DNA of 64,000 nt from Lepidonotus clava (taxonomy: Eukaryota; Annelida; Polychaeta; Phyllodocida; Polynoidae), in NCBI GenBank assembly GCA_936440205.1, contig OW387149.1:3988114-4052113 (forward strand), written 5' to 3'. Shown in pieces: positions 32,391-44,250 of the stretch (position 1 is the first letter of the stretch; each line of letters begins with the position of its first letter). The position numbers were made by a program, and so were the translations under genes. The notes under the pieces are model-generated. The model made no database searches. It worked only from the letters and a program-made list of their open reading frames with translations, and was not told the DNA's origin.

Positions 32391-33403
32391 TTAAGGAGGC
32401 TCCTATATTTAAAAAAAAGAGTCGTACAAGAAAAGGTTCAGTTGGTAAAATCTAGAAAATTTAATTTGATTGAAGATCAATTTCTCTGTGTACATAAGTC
32501 TAAATACTCCCTTAGTAATTGCGTGCTTAGAGCACTTTACCACCAGACAACTATGACAGTACCGGGGTCTAAATAGCCCTTAAGCTGCTCACCAATTCCT
32601 CCCTCATCCCCCCTCCCACCACGAGTGAGTTGCTCCCATGTAAACTGACTGAGTCAGAAGTACTTTAAGTCAACTCTGTACAAGTGTTGAGGATTACTAA
32701 CCGTCATGAGATCCTCACAAAAAGGACATCTTTAAAACATGGCGTCAAGCTGGGATTGCCACCGGTTCGGGGATAACAGTTTTTTCTTCAATGAGACTGT
32801 AGTTGTTTTTATGAACAGTGCTGACCAGAGAACGGAATTCATGCCGGGAATAGAGCTGTGACTCACATTATGTGTATGTATATATAAATTCATGAGAGGA
32901 ATATAATAGTGTCTATCTGAAGGATCAGAACACATAATGCTGGTAATCACTGATTTCCTTTGCCTGGAAACAGTCGTAGTTTGGATTGTCAGAAAGTCAT
33001 CACCCTAAAAAGCCGCTACTACAGCGACATCTGCCGGCTTGTGTTGACACCAATGAACGATAATAGGGGAGTATAGACACGTTTAAAGGAGGCTTGAGTG
33101 AGCTATCTGTGTTTGAGTAAGACGGCGGTAAGAGGAAAGTTTCACAAATTGGATAATATATACTGGATCTGCAGGGTTAGACTTTTCAGGACGTACAAGG
33201 GATATACTTAGGACCTCGTCATGTCGGTAAGGCTATCTTTGATCTCTGGAATTAAATTGAAGTTTACCATCACATATTAATAAGATTGCTTCTGGGTATA
33301 TTCTCAAAGGAATGTAGCAACATTAAAAGATTACAATTTAGTCGCAAATTGCTTTTTTCATGGAAACCAATTTTGAGGTCTGTCTGCCCAACCCATAATG
33401 TCC
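32391..33403. other. Unassigned stretch with weak splice-like signals
   Basis: GACTTTTCAG at 33181-33190 followed by CATGTCGGTAAGG at about 33222 could frame a tiny exon, but the acceptor and donor are weak. No coding-like frame. Confidence 0.3.
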
Positions 33404-33600
33404 CAGGGGCGGATCCAGGGGGGGGGGGGTTCCAGGGGGTCCTGACCCCCTCCCCCCCCCCCTTTTTTTTTGTTTTGTTGGGGACTCAAGCTTGCAAAAT
33501 GGGAAAAACGGTGCATGTTGTACGGGTGAATGCACATAGTTTTAGTACTTACCCTATATGTGGACCACCACCCATTTTCCAAATCCTGTATCTGCCCCTG
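33404..33600 (+). mobile_element. Family C MITE with related empty site
   Basis: It begins CAGGGGCGGATCCAGGGG and ends CCTGTATCTGCCCCTG. Host sequence on either side (ACCCATAATGTCC | CTGTCCAACCC) matches uninterrupted sequence at about 6800-6830 (CTATAATGTCCAACCC), so the insertion point can be read directly. TGTCC is duplicated at the junction. Confidence 0.85.
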
Positions 33601-35209
33601 CTGTCCAACCCTGTATTGCCATGGAAAACTGCCTTTTGATTGGCTGACATAAGACACATACCAAAAGGTAGGCCTACAGGCTGCCAATAATGAGCTGTCA
33701 TGTAACATGTCCATGATAATACTTTTGGAACACTCAATTTTTGGCAGCACTTAATTTTGGCATACTTTCACTGAAATTACCCCAAAATGTTGCGAAAGTT
33801 GGTGCCATCAATTTGAATTGATGATATTGGCTGCCCTTAGATGATCACCAGGGAATAATTACAAGGTGTTGGTGAAATCTATCGGCACATGAGGGATGCC
33901 TAGCAAAAGCACTTTCAGCATTCCTTTTTTATGGGAACGCCTGTAGACCTTAAGATTATATATACATACCCAGAGACTTTTGCCTTTGATAAGTGACCAT
34001 AATCTGAATAGCTTAAGTGTGATAGCCACTGGGCTGGATCATATGTGTCACTCTGTGTACATCCCTGGAGAATTTTGCCTTAATTCAGATTAGAAATGTT
34101 TGTTTCAATAGGCATACTTTCAGGGGGTTCATTCAAAATAAAAAACAATCCATGGACTGCAGATCCCCCTAGTAGGAAGTTGTCTTACTTTATCTAAGAT
34201 AATTGTTGTGTTGCAATCAAGCAACCAGGTGGACTCCAATTCCCCTTTTTATTTGCCCTTGTGGGAGGAATGTTTACCGTGTTCTAGTTCACTGTACAAG
34301 GACCTATAGATCTGGGACACAAGAAACCAGTCAAAATCCTAAACATTATCTATGTCACCTCCTGATAGTTTGTATTTTTCTATGTGATGACTATGAGATG
34401 ACCAACTCACTGTTTTTTGAATCAAAGCTATGGGGGTGAGAATGATGGCAAGGTAACGTAGTCTTGCAGGGAGCAGCCTATTCTTCCATGGTTTTCCAAG
34501 TTTACATAACTTTAATGCTAAACTGGCAATATGTGTTTTGGTGATGTACAGCACTCCATCTACAATGAAAAATATAACATCATCCCAAAACTCCAACTAT
34601 TCCAATTTTTACACGAAAACAAACACAAAATGAGCTGTTTCTCACTGACCAGATCTATAGCCAGTACAGAGGAAATGAACCCTCCCACACCCTAGATGGC
34701 CTTTATTTACTGGGGTGTGACGTTTTTACCCACATCCAGGCGGGTATTGGTTAATAGCTAGGCATGCCAGGAATCTATTAACCGACATGCCACTGTGTCG
34801 CGACGCCATGTTATACCATGCTTAAAGCGGGCAATTTCCTTTTGATAAATAATGAGTTTGTTTTGGTCTGCAGTGATTGTTCTTTTTCTTCCCTGTAAAT
34901 TGAGCCTGTTTAAATTGGTTCTATTCTGACTTTGTGCATTTCCCGAAGATCCAAATATATGTTTATTCTTTGCACGGTTTCAAATTGTGGGATGTCATTA
35001 TGACTAGGTATATTTTATTCTTCTTACTCCTAGAGTTGTCCCCAACTTTTCAAGGCTGTGGGTGTGTAAGATTCCCTCTCCTATGGACAAACATATCCCA
35101 TACTCCTTTTTTGATTGATAAAAGCAGCTAGAGACAACCCTGATAAAATATCTAATAAAAATAAAAGACTATTTACAAATGTTTGTAGGGAAGGAATGAT
35201 CATACTTGA
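33601..35209. other. Unassigned non-coding stretch
   Basis: After about 60 bases matching the family I-like block (CCTTTTGATTGGCTG), nothing further is recognised. Several short frames lack domains. Confidence 0.35.
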
Positions 35210-35360
35210 CTTTCCCCCGCTCCCCTTTCCATGGACCCCTGAACTACAAAAGGAGGGGGAAATGCCACGCGGTTTGCACAAATGCACAAGGTTTCAGTAC
35301 TTAGCCTTTATAACAAACCCCCCCACCCCCCTTTCAAAAATCCTATTTCCGCCCCTGGAG
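35210..35360 (+). mobile_element. Family C MITE, decayed
   Basis: It shows CATGGACCCCTGAACTAC, GTTTCAGTACTTAGCC and the right end CCTATTTCCGCCCCTGG. The left terminus is lost. Confidence 0.6.
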
Positions 35361-35756
35361 ATTACTGACCTCTAGTTTAATTAAGTTTAAGGCGGAACCC
35401 AGGGTTCTTAATGCATTATCTACCAGGCTGGGTGATTGGGTAACGTGCGAGCTGGTGTACAAAAAACTGTTTACTGTTCGCAGTGGAATGCAATTTGTTT
35501 AAAGTTCAATATGGGTGACTGAACTTTAACTTGGCAAAGGCCCTACTGATTTGTTGTTGTTATTCCCAAAGCCTTAAGCTAACAAGAGAAAGTTGGTATG
35601 CAATGTAAATAAACTGTATTGGAGGCATAATTATAGTCGCATATTGTGGCTAACAGAAATATATTCATAAAACAGCTTATTCCGGTGAAGTAGGACATGT
35701 AAATTAAAATGCTATTCACTGCCTCACAATATACAGATATTTTCTCCGGTCACGGG
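35361..35756. other. Unassigned non-coding stretch
   Basis: Nothing recognised. Confidence 0.3.
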
Positions 35757-36030
35757 TTACTAACTAGAGTGGCAAGTTATTTGATAGTGAGGCTGAGATT
35801 TTGTTAGTGATGTTAAGACCCAACCAAAACAGAACTTTTGGTCAACCTATAGGCCGTAATTTTGGTTGAAGAACATATAAACAGAATGTTCCAGTGGTAT
35901 CACAATGTCACATCATAGTAGTTTGCTAAAGCAATGTTATCCAGAGCCATCAAAGTATTGTAATGAGAACCAAAACCGAATAAAACAAAACATCACTGCA
36001 ACACTATAACAATGTAACATGCTTAGCTTA
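35757..36030 (+). mobile_element. Family A MITE, diverged
   Basis: The interior follows the family (CACAATGTCACATCATAG, GAGAACCAAAACCGAA, CACTGCAACACTATAAC), but both termini are worn. Among the oldest copies here. Confidence 0.6.
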
Positions 36031-36119
36031 GTTAGCCACTTCCCTACCATTCTGGTATAGATTTCAGCTCTTCCAGGAAGCACCATGCTCCCCTGCTGCC
36101 CCTCAGTGTACCCCTGGGC

Positions 36120-36341
36120 TGGTTATGTTCTTCAACCTAAACAGAACGTTCTTAAAAGTTCTGTTTTGGTTTTGTCCTTACCTCACCAAAAAATAATGTT
36201 ATAATAACATTCTGATTTGGTGAGGTTTCAACCTCACTATTAACAATGTAATTGTTAAGTGCCATCTTAGTAAGTAACGAACTGACCTAAAAAGTATGGT
36301 TGCAGAATTGGCTTTCTGTTACATTGCAACTTGGCGGGGAT
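36120..36341 (-). mobile_element. Family A MITE, inverted partial
   Basis: It contains GTTCTTCAACCTAAACAG, TAATAACATTCTGATTTGG and the end TTACATTGCAACTTGGCGGGG. Confidence 0.65.
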
Positions 36342-36490
36342 GCTCCCCCGCTGCCCCTCAGTGTTCCCCATGTAGACTGACATGTAGCTGGCAGTCTCCA
36401 GGGGCTGGGGTTAAATCATTGATCCTCCAGATCTCCTGCCTCGGCTCTCTTAGCCTCGTTCCGGGAAAGAAGTACACGCACCTGGTTCTT

Positions 36491-36732
36491 TTAAGCAACA
36501 TACCCACTAGGCGATTTTGGCTGAGTCGGCCGACTCATTAGCCCTAAAATCGGCCAATTCTACCAGGATAATCACCCAATTTTTGCACCGAACCAAATCA
36601 CCAATCAGTATGCTATATTACAATGTGCATGTTTGATGTGAATCGGTGATAAAATCGAGGTGAAATTGGCTGATTTTAGCGCCGATCAGTCGGCCGACTT
36701 TGTCAGAATTGCCTAGTGGGTATGGGGCATAA
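36491..36732. mobile_element. Family D MITE
   Basis: It starts TTAAGCAACATACCCACTAG and ends GCCTAGTGGGTATGGGGCATAA. TTAA and ATAA at the ends fit a TTAA target duplication with one change. Confidence 0.8.
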
Positions 36733-36779
36733 GCCTGGTTCCCGGGAAGAAGTACACGCACCTGGAGAAGGTGTTTGCT

Positions 36780-37030
36780 CCGGGTCTCGTAAAGTGTAAT
36801 AGACCCTTTTCTGCTGGACACAATGGGAGGAACAATAGCAAGATAGTCTTTTTAGTAATTGTAAATTTAAGTATTTCTTATGGATTTTGAGAAAAGCTCG
36901 CTTTTTATCTAGTCCCTGGTCTCATAAAGTGTAATAGACTCTTTTCTACAAGGTGCAATATGGGATGAACAAATAGTCTTTTTGATAATAGTAAATTTAA
37001 GCATTTCTAATAGAATTTGAGAAAAGGTCA
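36780..37030 (+). repeat. Tandem duplication of about 123 bases
   Basis: Two adjacent blocks share GTCTCGTAAAGTGTAATAGA / GTCTCATAAAGTGTAATAGA, ATAGTCTTTTT and GTAAATTTAAG and end in TTTGAGAAAAG. About 80-85 percent alike by eye. Confidence 0.7.
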
Positions 37031-37099
37031 AACACATATTTCATCTGATCCTAATCTAATCTACATGATTTCATGTAGTTTTGTCAACAAATCAATCTA

Positions 37100-37156
37100 C
37101 ATTAACCTACAGGTGCCTAAAATACGGTAAATCAGCTATCCGTGGTAGGGAGAATT
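37100..37156 (+). mobile_element. Family H single end
   Basis: AACCTACAGGTGCCTAAAAT then AAATCAGCTATCCGTGGTAG and GGAGAATT matches the right terminus of 32018-32390 and the end at 14590. The partner end was not found. Confidence 0.55.
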
Positions 37157-37383
37157 GTAAATAGGCCTATCAGACACGAGATCCTCTTTAACATAGATGA
37201 AAGCTCACCATTAAAATAGTCAACTGATTGACAATGGATTGATGGTTGACCTCCCCCAGTAAGACCCACCCTGTGATCCCTTCCTGACGTAACCTACCCC
37301 CACGTCCACCGACCGGGATCCGCCATTTAAGTCACTTACCCAACACCCACAACTCCCCTATTATCACCCCCTCAGGCCCAGTA
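37157..37383. other. Unassigned non-coding stretch
   Basis: C-rich in part. Nothing recognised. Confidence 0.3.
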
Positions 37384-37615
37384 CCCCACCACCTATGGGG
37401 CGCCAAGTGTAGACAACCAATCAGGTTCACTAAGAGATGAGGTACAGCAAAAATGATTTCCAGGTTTTGATCCCCTGCTGTTTGCCCGCCCTGTCACCTT
37501 CATCTCATAGATACGATCACCAAAGACAGAATTTGTCCCAACCTGTTTTTGCCGTGAATATGACGTTAGTTGTCGAAACGGTGTAAAGCATCCATTACTC
37601 ACTCACTCATCCAAT
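37384..37615 (+). mobile_element. tRNA-derived SINE, second tail type
   Basis: It has a worn B box (GGTTTTGATCC at 37463-37473), a body with TCATAGATACGATCACC and a tail of CATCCATTACTCACTCACTC. The body and tail match 38221-38475 and fragments near 17119 and 51410, but not the SINE at 28899. Confidence 0.6.
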
Positions 37616-38220
37616 CAGGAAATTATCTTTTTTTTGAACAATTCAAGATATACATTTTACACATTGGTGTACCCAGTATGGGTTCCGAGGCTATCACATA
37701 CAGAGATTTCTCAAATTCAATATAATGAAACTACAGGATCCTTTGTAAACGTAATATATAACTTGTAATCATATAACCTAGAATTTGGGAAACCTGAAAA
37801 GTTCCATAAATCTCAGAGCCCTTTAATAGTACCTTAAGTGCCTCACTCGTTTGCCACATGCATTTTATATCCATCCTTAATTTAACATATATTTTGTTAA
37901 TTTACTGACACGATGCTCTTCTCCCAAACGATTGACACTTGACCCCACCTCCACCCCTCCCTTAGTTACCCTAATAGCTCTTGCATCATAGTGTTGCATT
38001 GTGGGATATTGACCCTCCCTCGGGGCTCAGTGCGCATGTCACACAAACGGCCCTGTGACGTCATAGGTGGGGATAGCCTGCAGGGAGGGGCCAAATCAAA
38101 GATAATCACTTCAGTGTGTGATAACTGACACTCGATTAGACTCAATGACTCACTCAATGGTTAGGTCGGTTGGTTATTGGGGTTCAGCGTTGTATCAACA
38201 TCTATGGTCATATCATGGTC
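37616..38220. other. Unassigned non-coding stretch
   Basis: AT-rich then mildly GC-rich (37930-38100). No gene or repeat recognised. Confidence 0.35.
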
Positions 38221-38475
38221 ATGGTGAGAGCAAGTTTTTTGACAATACCGTCTTTTTGACGATCGTATCTATGAAATGATTGTATATATGAGAAGGTAGA
38301 GATCGTAACCCTACACTTTTACCGAGGCAGACACACGGTAGCCGGTCCTTTGAAACCCAGTCGTTGCCACTGGGGAAAGCATATGGGGAGAGGTGTAGCA
38401 GCCACCTTGGCTGAGCCCAGATTCGAACCCACATGCGAGGCGAACTCACTAGCCACTTCACCACCCCGTACCCCT
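38221..38475 (-). mobile_element. tRNA-derived SINE, inverted
   Basis: On the minus strand it begins GGGGTACGGGGTGGTGAAGT with an A box-like GTGGCTAGTG and has the B box-like GGGTTCGAATC (complement at 38420-38430). The body ends TTCATAGATACGATCGTC. It shares the second tail type with 37384-37615. Confidence 0.7.
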
Positions 38476-39349
38476 TACACTTGAGGGTGCGAGGTATGTA
38501 ATAACTAACTGGGAAGGAATATGTTATTTTGTATAATCGGGCTTCAACCGTATTAACAAGGGATACCAAAAGATAAAAGTGAAATTAACATCAAGTGACA
38601 CTGAGATATTTTGGATTAATATCAGATACTCACCATCACATATTCAAACATAGCTGAAGTTGTATATATTCTTGAAAGTACTTAGATATGATATGGCCTG
38701 ATTTTTATTTACCAGCCATATCTCTTAGATATGTTTTTAACAAACCCTATATCTTAAAAAGTAAAATAGAGACTGAAGTTTCCATCTTTTACCATTTGTG
38801 AAAAAAAGTAACAGCCTCAATAAGAAAATTACTTTACCATTGTTTTCTATGGAGAAATGAGAAATGCAAAATTACCAAAACATTGTCAGTGCTTTTGCCA
38901 CCGAACCAAGTATATATGCAAATACAGACAATCACACAACTGTTAGGAGAAAATCAACAGCATTTATCATCTGTGGCATAAGCTATAGTGAATAGACTTA
39001 AAAATGTGAGCATTTGAATGTAATCCAAAAGTTGTAGCACCCATATGCCACCTAGTGGCCGAATATGGAACCCTTCACACAGAACATTGACGCTGGAGTT
39101 GAAGTAGTTCGTGGAGTCCTACCTAGGGGTCGCTGCAGTGCAAGCCACTGACCTTAGGAGATGTGAAACTAACACCTGGAGCAAAGAGCCATGTCCCAAT
39201 ACTACTCATGTGAATGTTTCCATTCAAAAGTCTGTAGGCCTGACCACTCACTACTCTTACAGTCAGTGCAGGGGTAGGGTCTGAGTGGTCAAGACAGAAA
39301 TTTGCATATAAAGGCAGGAATTTTGTCACTGGCTATCTCTTTTTAGAAC
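38476..39349. other. Unassigned stretch with one CTCF-like motif
   Basis: TGCCACCTAGTGGCC at 39046-39060 is a minus-strand CTCF-like core. Otherwise AT-rich and unassigned. Confidence 0.4.
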
Positions 39350-39490
39350 AGAATACCCCTTTGATGGTTGTTTGCATGCTGGCTGTTTTATGGCCCAACC
39401 TGCCACAAACCAGCAGTTGCAGAGGACTTTGGGATTTGGGGGGAAACCCCACTTAAGATGGTTGCCACTTCACAGACCTATTTTGAATAT
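39350..39490 (+). mobile_element. Family B hAT-like MITE, fragment
   Basis: It carries ACCCCTTTGATGGTTGTTTG, CTGCCACAAACCAGCAG and AAGATGGTTGCCAC. The outer ends are missing. Confidence 0.6.
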
Positions 39491-39531
39491 TAGGTAGGGC
39501 GGCTTGAGAGATTATCCATTCATTATAGGAA

Positions 39532-39717
39532 GGGGCCTTCCATTAAGAAAAAACTGCGTAGGCCTATGTATCAAAAGGGGGACGGGGGTTTGGTTTTTTT
39601 TTAATGCATACGTTCTAGTACAAATCCAATGAATATTTTTGCCTTAGAGGGGTAGAGGGGGGTTCTGAGGTTCTTGAATTGAGTGTATGTACTAAATGGA
39701 AGGTCCCTAACCATGTA
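39532..39717. mobile_element. Family J MITE
   Basis: The ends GGGGCCTTCCATTAAG and CTAAATGGAAGGTCCC are inverted repeats. The interior carries GCATACG and TACAAATCCAATGAATA words. Shorter relatives are at 47156-47245 and 25119-25245. Confidence 0.75.
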
Positions 39718-41560
39718 TGGTTATATTTTTATTTCATTCAATCCATACATGTTTACGGAGATCATAAAAAACATGCGCATCATATACTATAACTACAGTA
39801 GATAACATCTATGAGGCATTTTCCTATACTACACACCGGAAATGTCTTCAATCTAACCACATTCATTACAGTTATGTTAACCCACATAGGTATTATGGTA
39901 TTCAATTGACACATGTTTAGTTGTTCTGGTAAACATTATATACCTTTAGTGTTACTGTTTAATTATAGAGATTCCACCATGCAACAGGAATTCAATTTCC
40001 AGGCTACGCCAATTTTTTTCTTATGACAAATAAGCTGTTGGACTTGAAAGAAATTGCATGTATTGAGAACGACATAGCTCGTTGTTTATTAGGATCTGAA
40101 ATGGATGTGATGCTAATAAAGTACATTATGTATTCACTGTTTATTATCGTGCGATGCTTTTCTTGCTATAGAAACTAAACAACTCTCGTGACTCTCTTCA
40201 CTAAATATATTATTAATATTGCTACATTTCTGTAATAAAATCTTTTTGTTTTAGTAATTATTGATCAGGTATTAAACACATCAAACGTGTATTACAGTTC
40301 ATTTTCAATTCTGAAAGCCTTGTCCATCAACCCAAATGTCCGTCCTGTATAGACGTTGTGAAGATGACGTCATAAATCCTGAAATGAGGTCTCCACCATA
40401 TATTGATGATCAATTCATAACCATGATTCTCTTCAATTATAAAGTTTTTAGATTATATCATTATCTTATAATAATCTTCCTGAAGCATGGCAGACAATCA
40501 TGGTCATTTAGAATTGATAAAGAGTGTATCATTCTACAGCCATCTGGTCATGATCACCACGTGGTGATCAATAAAAGGTCTGCACAAGGTCCTTTATCAA
40601 ACAAAATTCCACAACAGGCCTAATTTCCTGTGTTATCAACAACAAAAATTCCATAACAGGCCCATGAGTACTTGTAGTACGTGAATTTATAAGTTATCGA
40701 TTAGGTTTATTCATAGTGTGAGAGGTCCGGCGCCCTTTCCGCTGTCAATGCTACTACGATGGAGTATAGTTTGGGGGATTGGGGGTTATTTACAACTGGA
40801 GGAACCATAGCAACAGCATGACAGGGCGATTAGATCAATATTAGGCGCTCAGCTAGGAATTAACCCCGTACAAGCCTAGAGGAACTCTACCTATAAGCCT
40901 AGAATTCCTATCCTGAATTAGATAGAGAGTCTAAATTCTCAAATCTGTTATTTTCCAAAACTGATTCTCATGCGAATTGCATCTCGTCACATGCTAAAAT
41001 ATAAAGTAGAAAATGAGTGAGTTATACAACAATATTCTATTGGATTTTATGGTAATTTTGTAACTTTTACTGTAACCTGTGTCGTCACTGTTGAAGTGAT
41101 TAAATTGAAATCAATTAAATATTGACTTATTGATCAGAATTGTTAGCAAAGTAAAATAATCAATATTCCTATGCAAATTTGTGTCGATTCATGGTACTGG
41201 CAATTATTTCACGATCAGTATTTTTACACCAAAATCCTAATTGTTAGAGTTAGTTTGGAATGAATAGCTGATAATTTCAATAGTCTCATCCATTTCAACC
41301 ATTTGAATCTACTGAGCTAGATTGCATTATAGAATAAAACAAGTTGCAAGAAGTATGTTGATTAAAATTCATGAAATACGTTTGAAAGTTTCTTGAGAGG
41401 GAATGTCAGTTATTATAACACTGTGGATAAGGCAAGTATCACACTTTTGTTTCACTCATAGCTCGTTTGTTTAAATTCTATCAATGAAACCCCTTTCTGT
41501 GCATATCGAACTCACCACGTCAATAACCACTAAAACCCCAATGTTTCCACAACCTTACCG
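39718..41560. other. Unassigned AT-rich stretch
   Basis: The longest featureless stretch in the window, with no family A-M member recognised. The plus-strand frame at 40336-40623 shows no domain. CATGATCACCACGTGGTGATCA near 40549-40570 is a perfect palindrome centred on CACGTG, flanked by AT-rich sequence. Confidence 0.4.
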
Positions 41561-41561
41561 T

Positions 41562-41630
41562 TGATCAATCGAACCCACCTTCTCCCCATAGCCGGGTTAA
41601 TCAATCGAACCCACCTTCTCCCGTTAGACC
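41562..41630. repeat. Tandem duplication of about 34 bases
   Basis: TCAATCGAACCCACCTTCTC occurs at about 41567 and again at about 41601. Two units only. Confidence 0.85.
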
Positions 41631-41728
41631 CAACCGTAAATTCTGACATGCGCACATCACCCTGCTGTCACTGCGCATGCCCAGACCGACGGTGGCGACC
41701 CTTGGAAACCCGTCATTCACCTCTCTAA

Positions 41729-42206
41729 ATAAGGCCGTATTACACTATGTGATTTTACTTGCGATTTCTGAAATCGCAATTGAGGAAAAACGGCTAAGCA
41801 TAGGGGTGTTTGATTTTATATTAAAATGGTCTCTTTTAAATGATGTGTAATATGGGTTTATGGGTTCCTGTAATATCTCTCTCTATTTTTTTTTTAGTTC
41901 ATTCCGTCGCCTTTCTAAAAGAAAAAGATTCCGACGAATCGTACTGTTATCACAAACAAAAGCACATTAATGAAAATTTATGAATTTTGATGAATATTTA
42001 AAGGTATTTTCCACACATTCATATTAATACTATACCACACATCTATATTAATACATCCTCAACATTCGTAAGTGTACTCTTCCTAGAGTCTGTTTGAAAA
42101 AAGATTAAATTTACTGAGTTTTGACAAATTTCATAGACTTACAGATACAATTTTAGAAATAATGAAATTTCGACTATGAAAATCGCCTAGTGGAATACAG
42201 GCTTAA
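41729..42206. mobile_element. Family F MITE, long copy
   Basis: The ends AATAAGGCCGTATTACACTA and GCCTAGTGGAATACAGGCTTAA are inverted repeats. TTAA-like flanks fit the group. It separates two CpG-rich blocks with GCGCATGC motifs (41670-41700 and 42270-42290) and may have inserted into a promoter-like region. Confidence 0.75.
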
Positions 42207-42249
42207 TCCCCCCTCTTCCGTAAGTCCCGTCTTAGACGTGTGGATAAGG

Positions 42250-42440
42250 TAAATGACCACCAGGGGAGCGAGAGGTGCACTGCGCATGCGTGGGAATATC
42301 ACCTATTATTAACCCTACTATAAGCCATTACAAGCTGTGAGGAATCGAGGATATTTTAACGGCAATCGGAAAGCAGGCAAAACAATTTGGACACAAGTGG
42401 AACATTACATGTGATTGTCTGACATTATTTATCGAGGTAA
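42250..42440 (+). promoter_or_regulatory. Promoter-like block with CTCF- and NRF1-like motifs and splice donor
   Basis: CCACCAGGGGAGCGA at 42257-42271 resembles the CTCF core, and ACTGCGCATGCGTG at about 42279-42292 is a strong NRF1-like site. About 150 bases downstream GAG|GTAAGA (GT at 42437) could close a non-coding first exon on the plus strand. No coding frame is evident. Alternative: a decayed GC-rich repeat with a chance donor. Confidence 0.4.
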
Positions 42441-42539
42441 GACCTTAATGTTAGAGCTTACTGAAAAGGGCGCTCAGGACATCATAATAATTAGAGGTAT
42501 ATCACTAATAATCCGCTGAATCATTCCGCGACAACAAAA

Positions 42540-43440
42540 TAGTCCCCAGCTTTCAATTGGACGCTTTTTCATAGCGGACATGCGCGGAACTAGAAGCAGA
42601 CGACATTGAACAGACGCGGGAAAGTCAAACGGAAAGGCAAATTCATCGTGATGTACCTGAGCTTTGACTTTGAATACACATTAATCTGAGAGGTAAACCA
42701 GATTATAACTACTCTCAAACCCTGGAGAAATTGTCAATATGGGATATGGTCGACATCAGGAGGATATTTCGATAATGTGACACGAAGGGGGTATAGGAGA
42801 GGCAAATACCCGACAAGTTGCCTGACCCAAGACTTGGAATGTCCAATATCTGAGACACTTATAAAGACAGAATATAAGTCTACTTACACTCTAGAGAAAT
42901 TGTAAACAAGGATTAAGCATACACAAGGAGGATAGTTCACTATCGTGTTACTGTGGTTTGGAGATATAAGATCATACCATATGCTGCATTCCTCGTTAAA
43001 TACACAATCTTAGGCTTGAAGTATACATTATCTGATTATCTTATCAAGCAAAAATATACCTGTTCTCTCACCCTGGAGAAACTTACAACGAGTATTAATC
43101 AAATACCCGACGAGTTTAAAACTGCCTTTAGAATTGTTATATGAATTATCTGAGAAACTCTTCAAGACAGATTTAGTCTACCATTGGAAATAGTCCCAAT
43201 TTCAATAGGGTGCTATTTCATAGCGGACATGCGCGGAACTAGGAGCAGACGACATTGAGATGACGCGGGAAAGTCAAACAGGAAGGCAAAATACCTGATT
43301 GTACACTTAGAATGCACGTTTATTACGTTATTTGAGAAATTTTCAAAGCCAGATTATAACTCCACATACACACTGAAGAAACCACAGACAAGGATTACGT
43401 CTGTACCTGGAGGAAACCCAAGGAGATTAAGTCACAAGGG
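42540..43440 (+). repeat. Degenerate tandem repeats
   Basis: A block of about 100 bases (CATAGCGGACATGCGCGGAA, CAGACGACATTGA, GACGCGGGAAAGTCAAAC) occurs at 42568 and again at 43217. Between and after them, a unit with ATCTGAGA..CTT, AGACAGAATATAA and CTGGAGAAATTG recurs about five times with strong divergence. Confidence 0.6.
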
Positions 43441-43566
43441 GGGATTTAGGATTATCGTAGGATGCACTTCGTATCCCGCTCCAACACGGGGGCGCCCAAG
43501 GCCAGCCCTGACCGGGTTAGGTTAAAACCCTCAGCACCTGAGAAACAGGCAGAAACGGTAAGAGGA
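43441..43566. other. Unassigned short stretch
   Basis: Mildly GC-rich sequence between repeats. Nothing recognised. Confidence 0.3.
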
Positions 43567-43735
43567 ATTGCAGGTGATCCAGGGGGTCCTGACCAACCCG
43601 ACCCCTCCTATTTTGATGGATCCTAACTACAAAGAGAGGAGGGTGCGTACACGTGTATTTTAGTGCTTAGCCTATATGCTGATCCCCTCCCCTCCCCCCT
43701 TCGGAAATCCTGTATCTGATTTGTTCCTGAAGATG
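43567..43735 (+). mobile_element. Family C MITE, decayed
   Basis: It retains GATCCAGGGGGTCCTGACC, TTTTAGTGCTTAGCCTATAT and AAATCCTGTATCTGA. The ends are worn. Confidence 0.55.
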
Positions 43736-44051
43736 ACAACTATTGTGTCTCGTTATATTAGGCAAATTGTTAAGACTCAACAGCTGGTAATTTATGTGTT
43801 TTACGGCCTCTTGACTTTACTGTAGACTGTAGCTCATAGACATACATGTACCTTCAGTTGTTTGATCAAGCTTGAGTCTTTTCATAAGTAAGTAGAACTA
43901 TATTCTGTAGTAAATAATCAGGTGGTAATCAAGATAAAGTATAGATATGTGCAGTACGTGATACCGAGGCAATTATTAAGGTTTAAATGTGCCTTAAGTC
44001 CATCAAATGTAATAGTGCCTGGTTAAACCTGACATCATAATTATATCTGCT

Positions 44052-44250
44052 ATATAGGGGTGCAGAGATGGTCCAGCAGGCCACGGTTCGATTCCCTGGA
44101 CTGTCTGTTAGACCACCTTTCCTTACCGAAATTCTCACCCCCTTACATTCAAACCTAGTGCTTTGTACAAGTAAAAGACATGATCTTTTCTAGATATAGC
44201 TGAAATACTCCTCAAACAATCAGCATCACCTAATGAAGTTTAAACACATC
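44052..44250 (+). mobile_element. tRNA-derived SINE
   Basis: The B box-like GGTTCGATTCC lies at 44085-44095, preceded by a worn A box (TGCAGAGATGGTCC). The body has TGCTTTGTACAAG and TAGATATAGCTGAAATACT and the 3' part GAAGTTTAAACAC, matching the first tail type (28899, 29752). Confidence 0.65.

Noticed and set aside
33181-33230. Small exon between TTTTCAG and GGTAAGG
   Set aside because: The pyrimidine tract is short, the donor is poor and no coding-like frame results.
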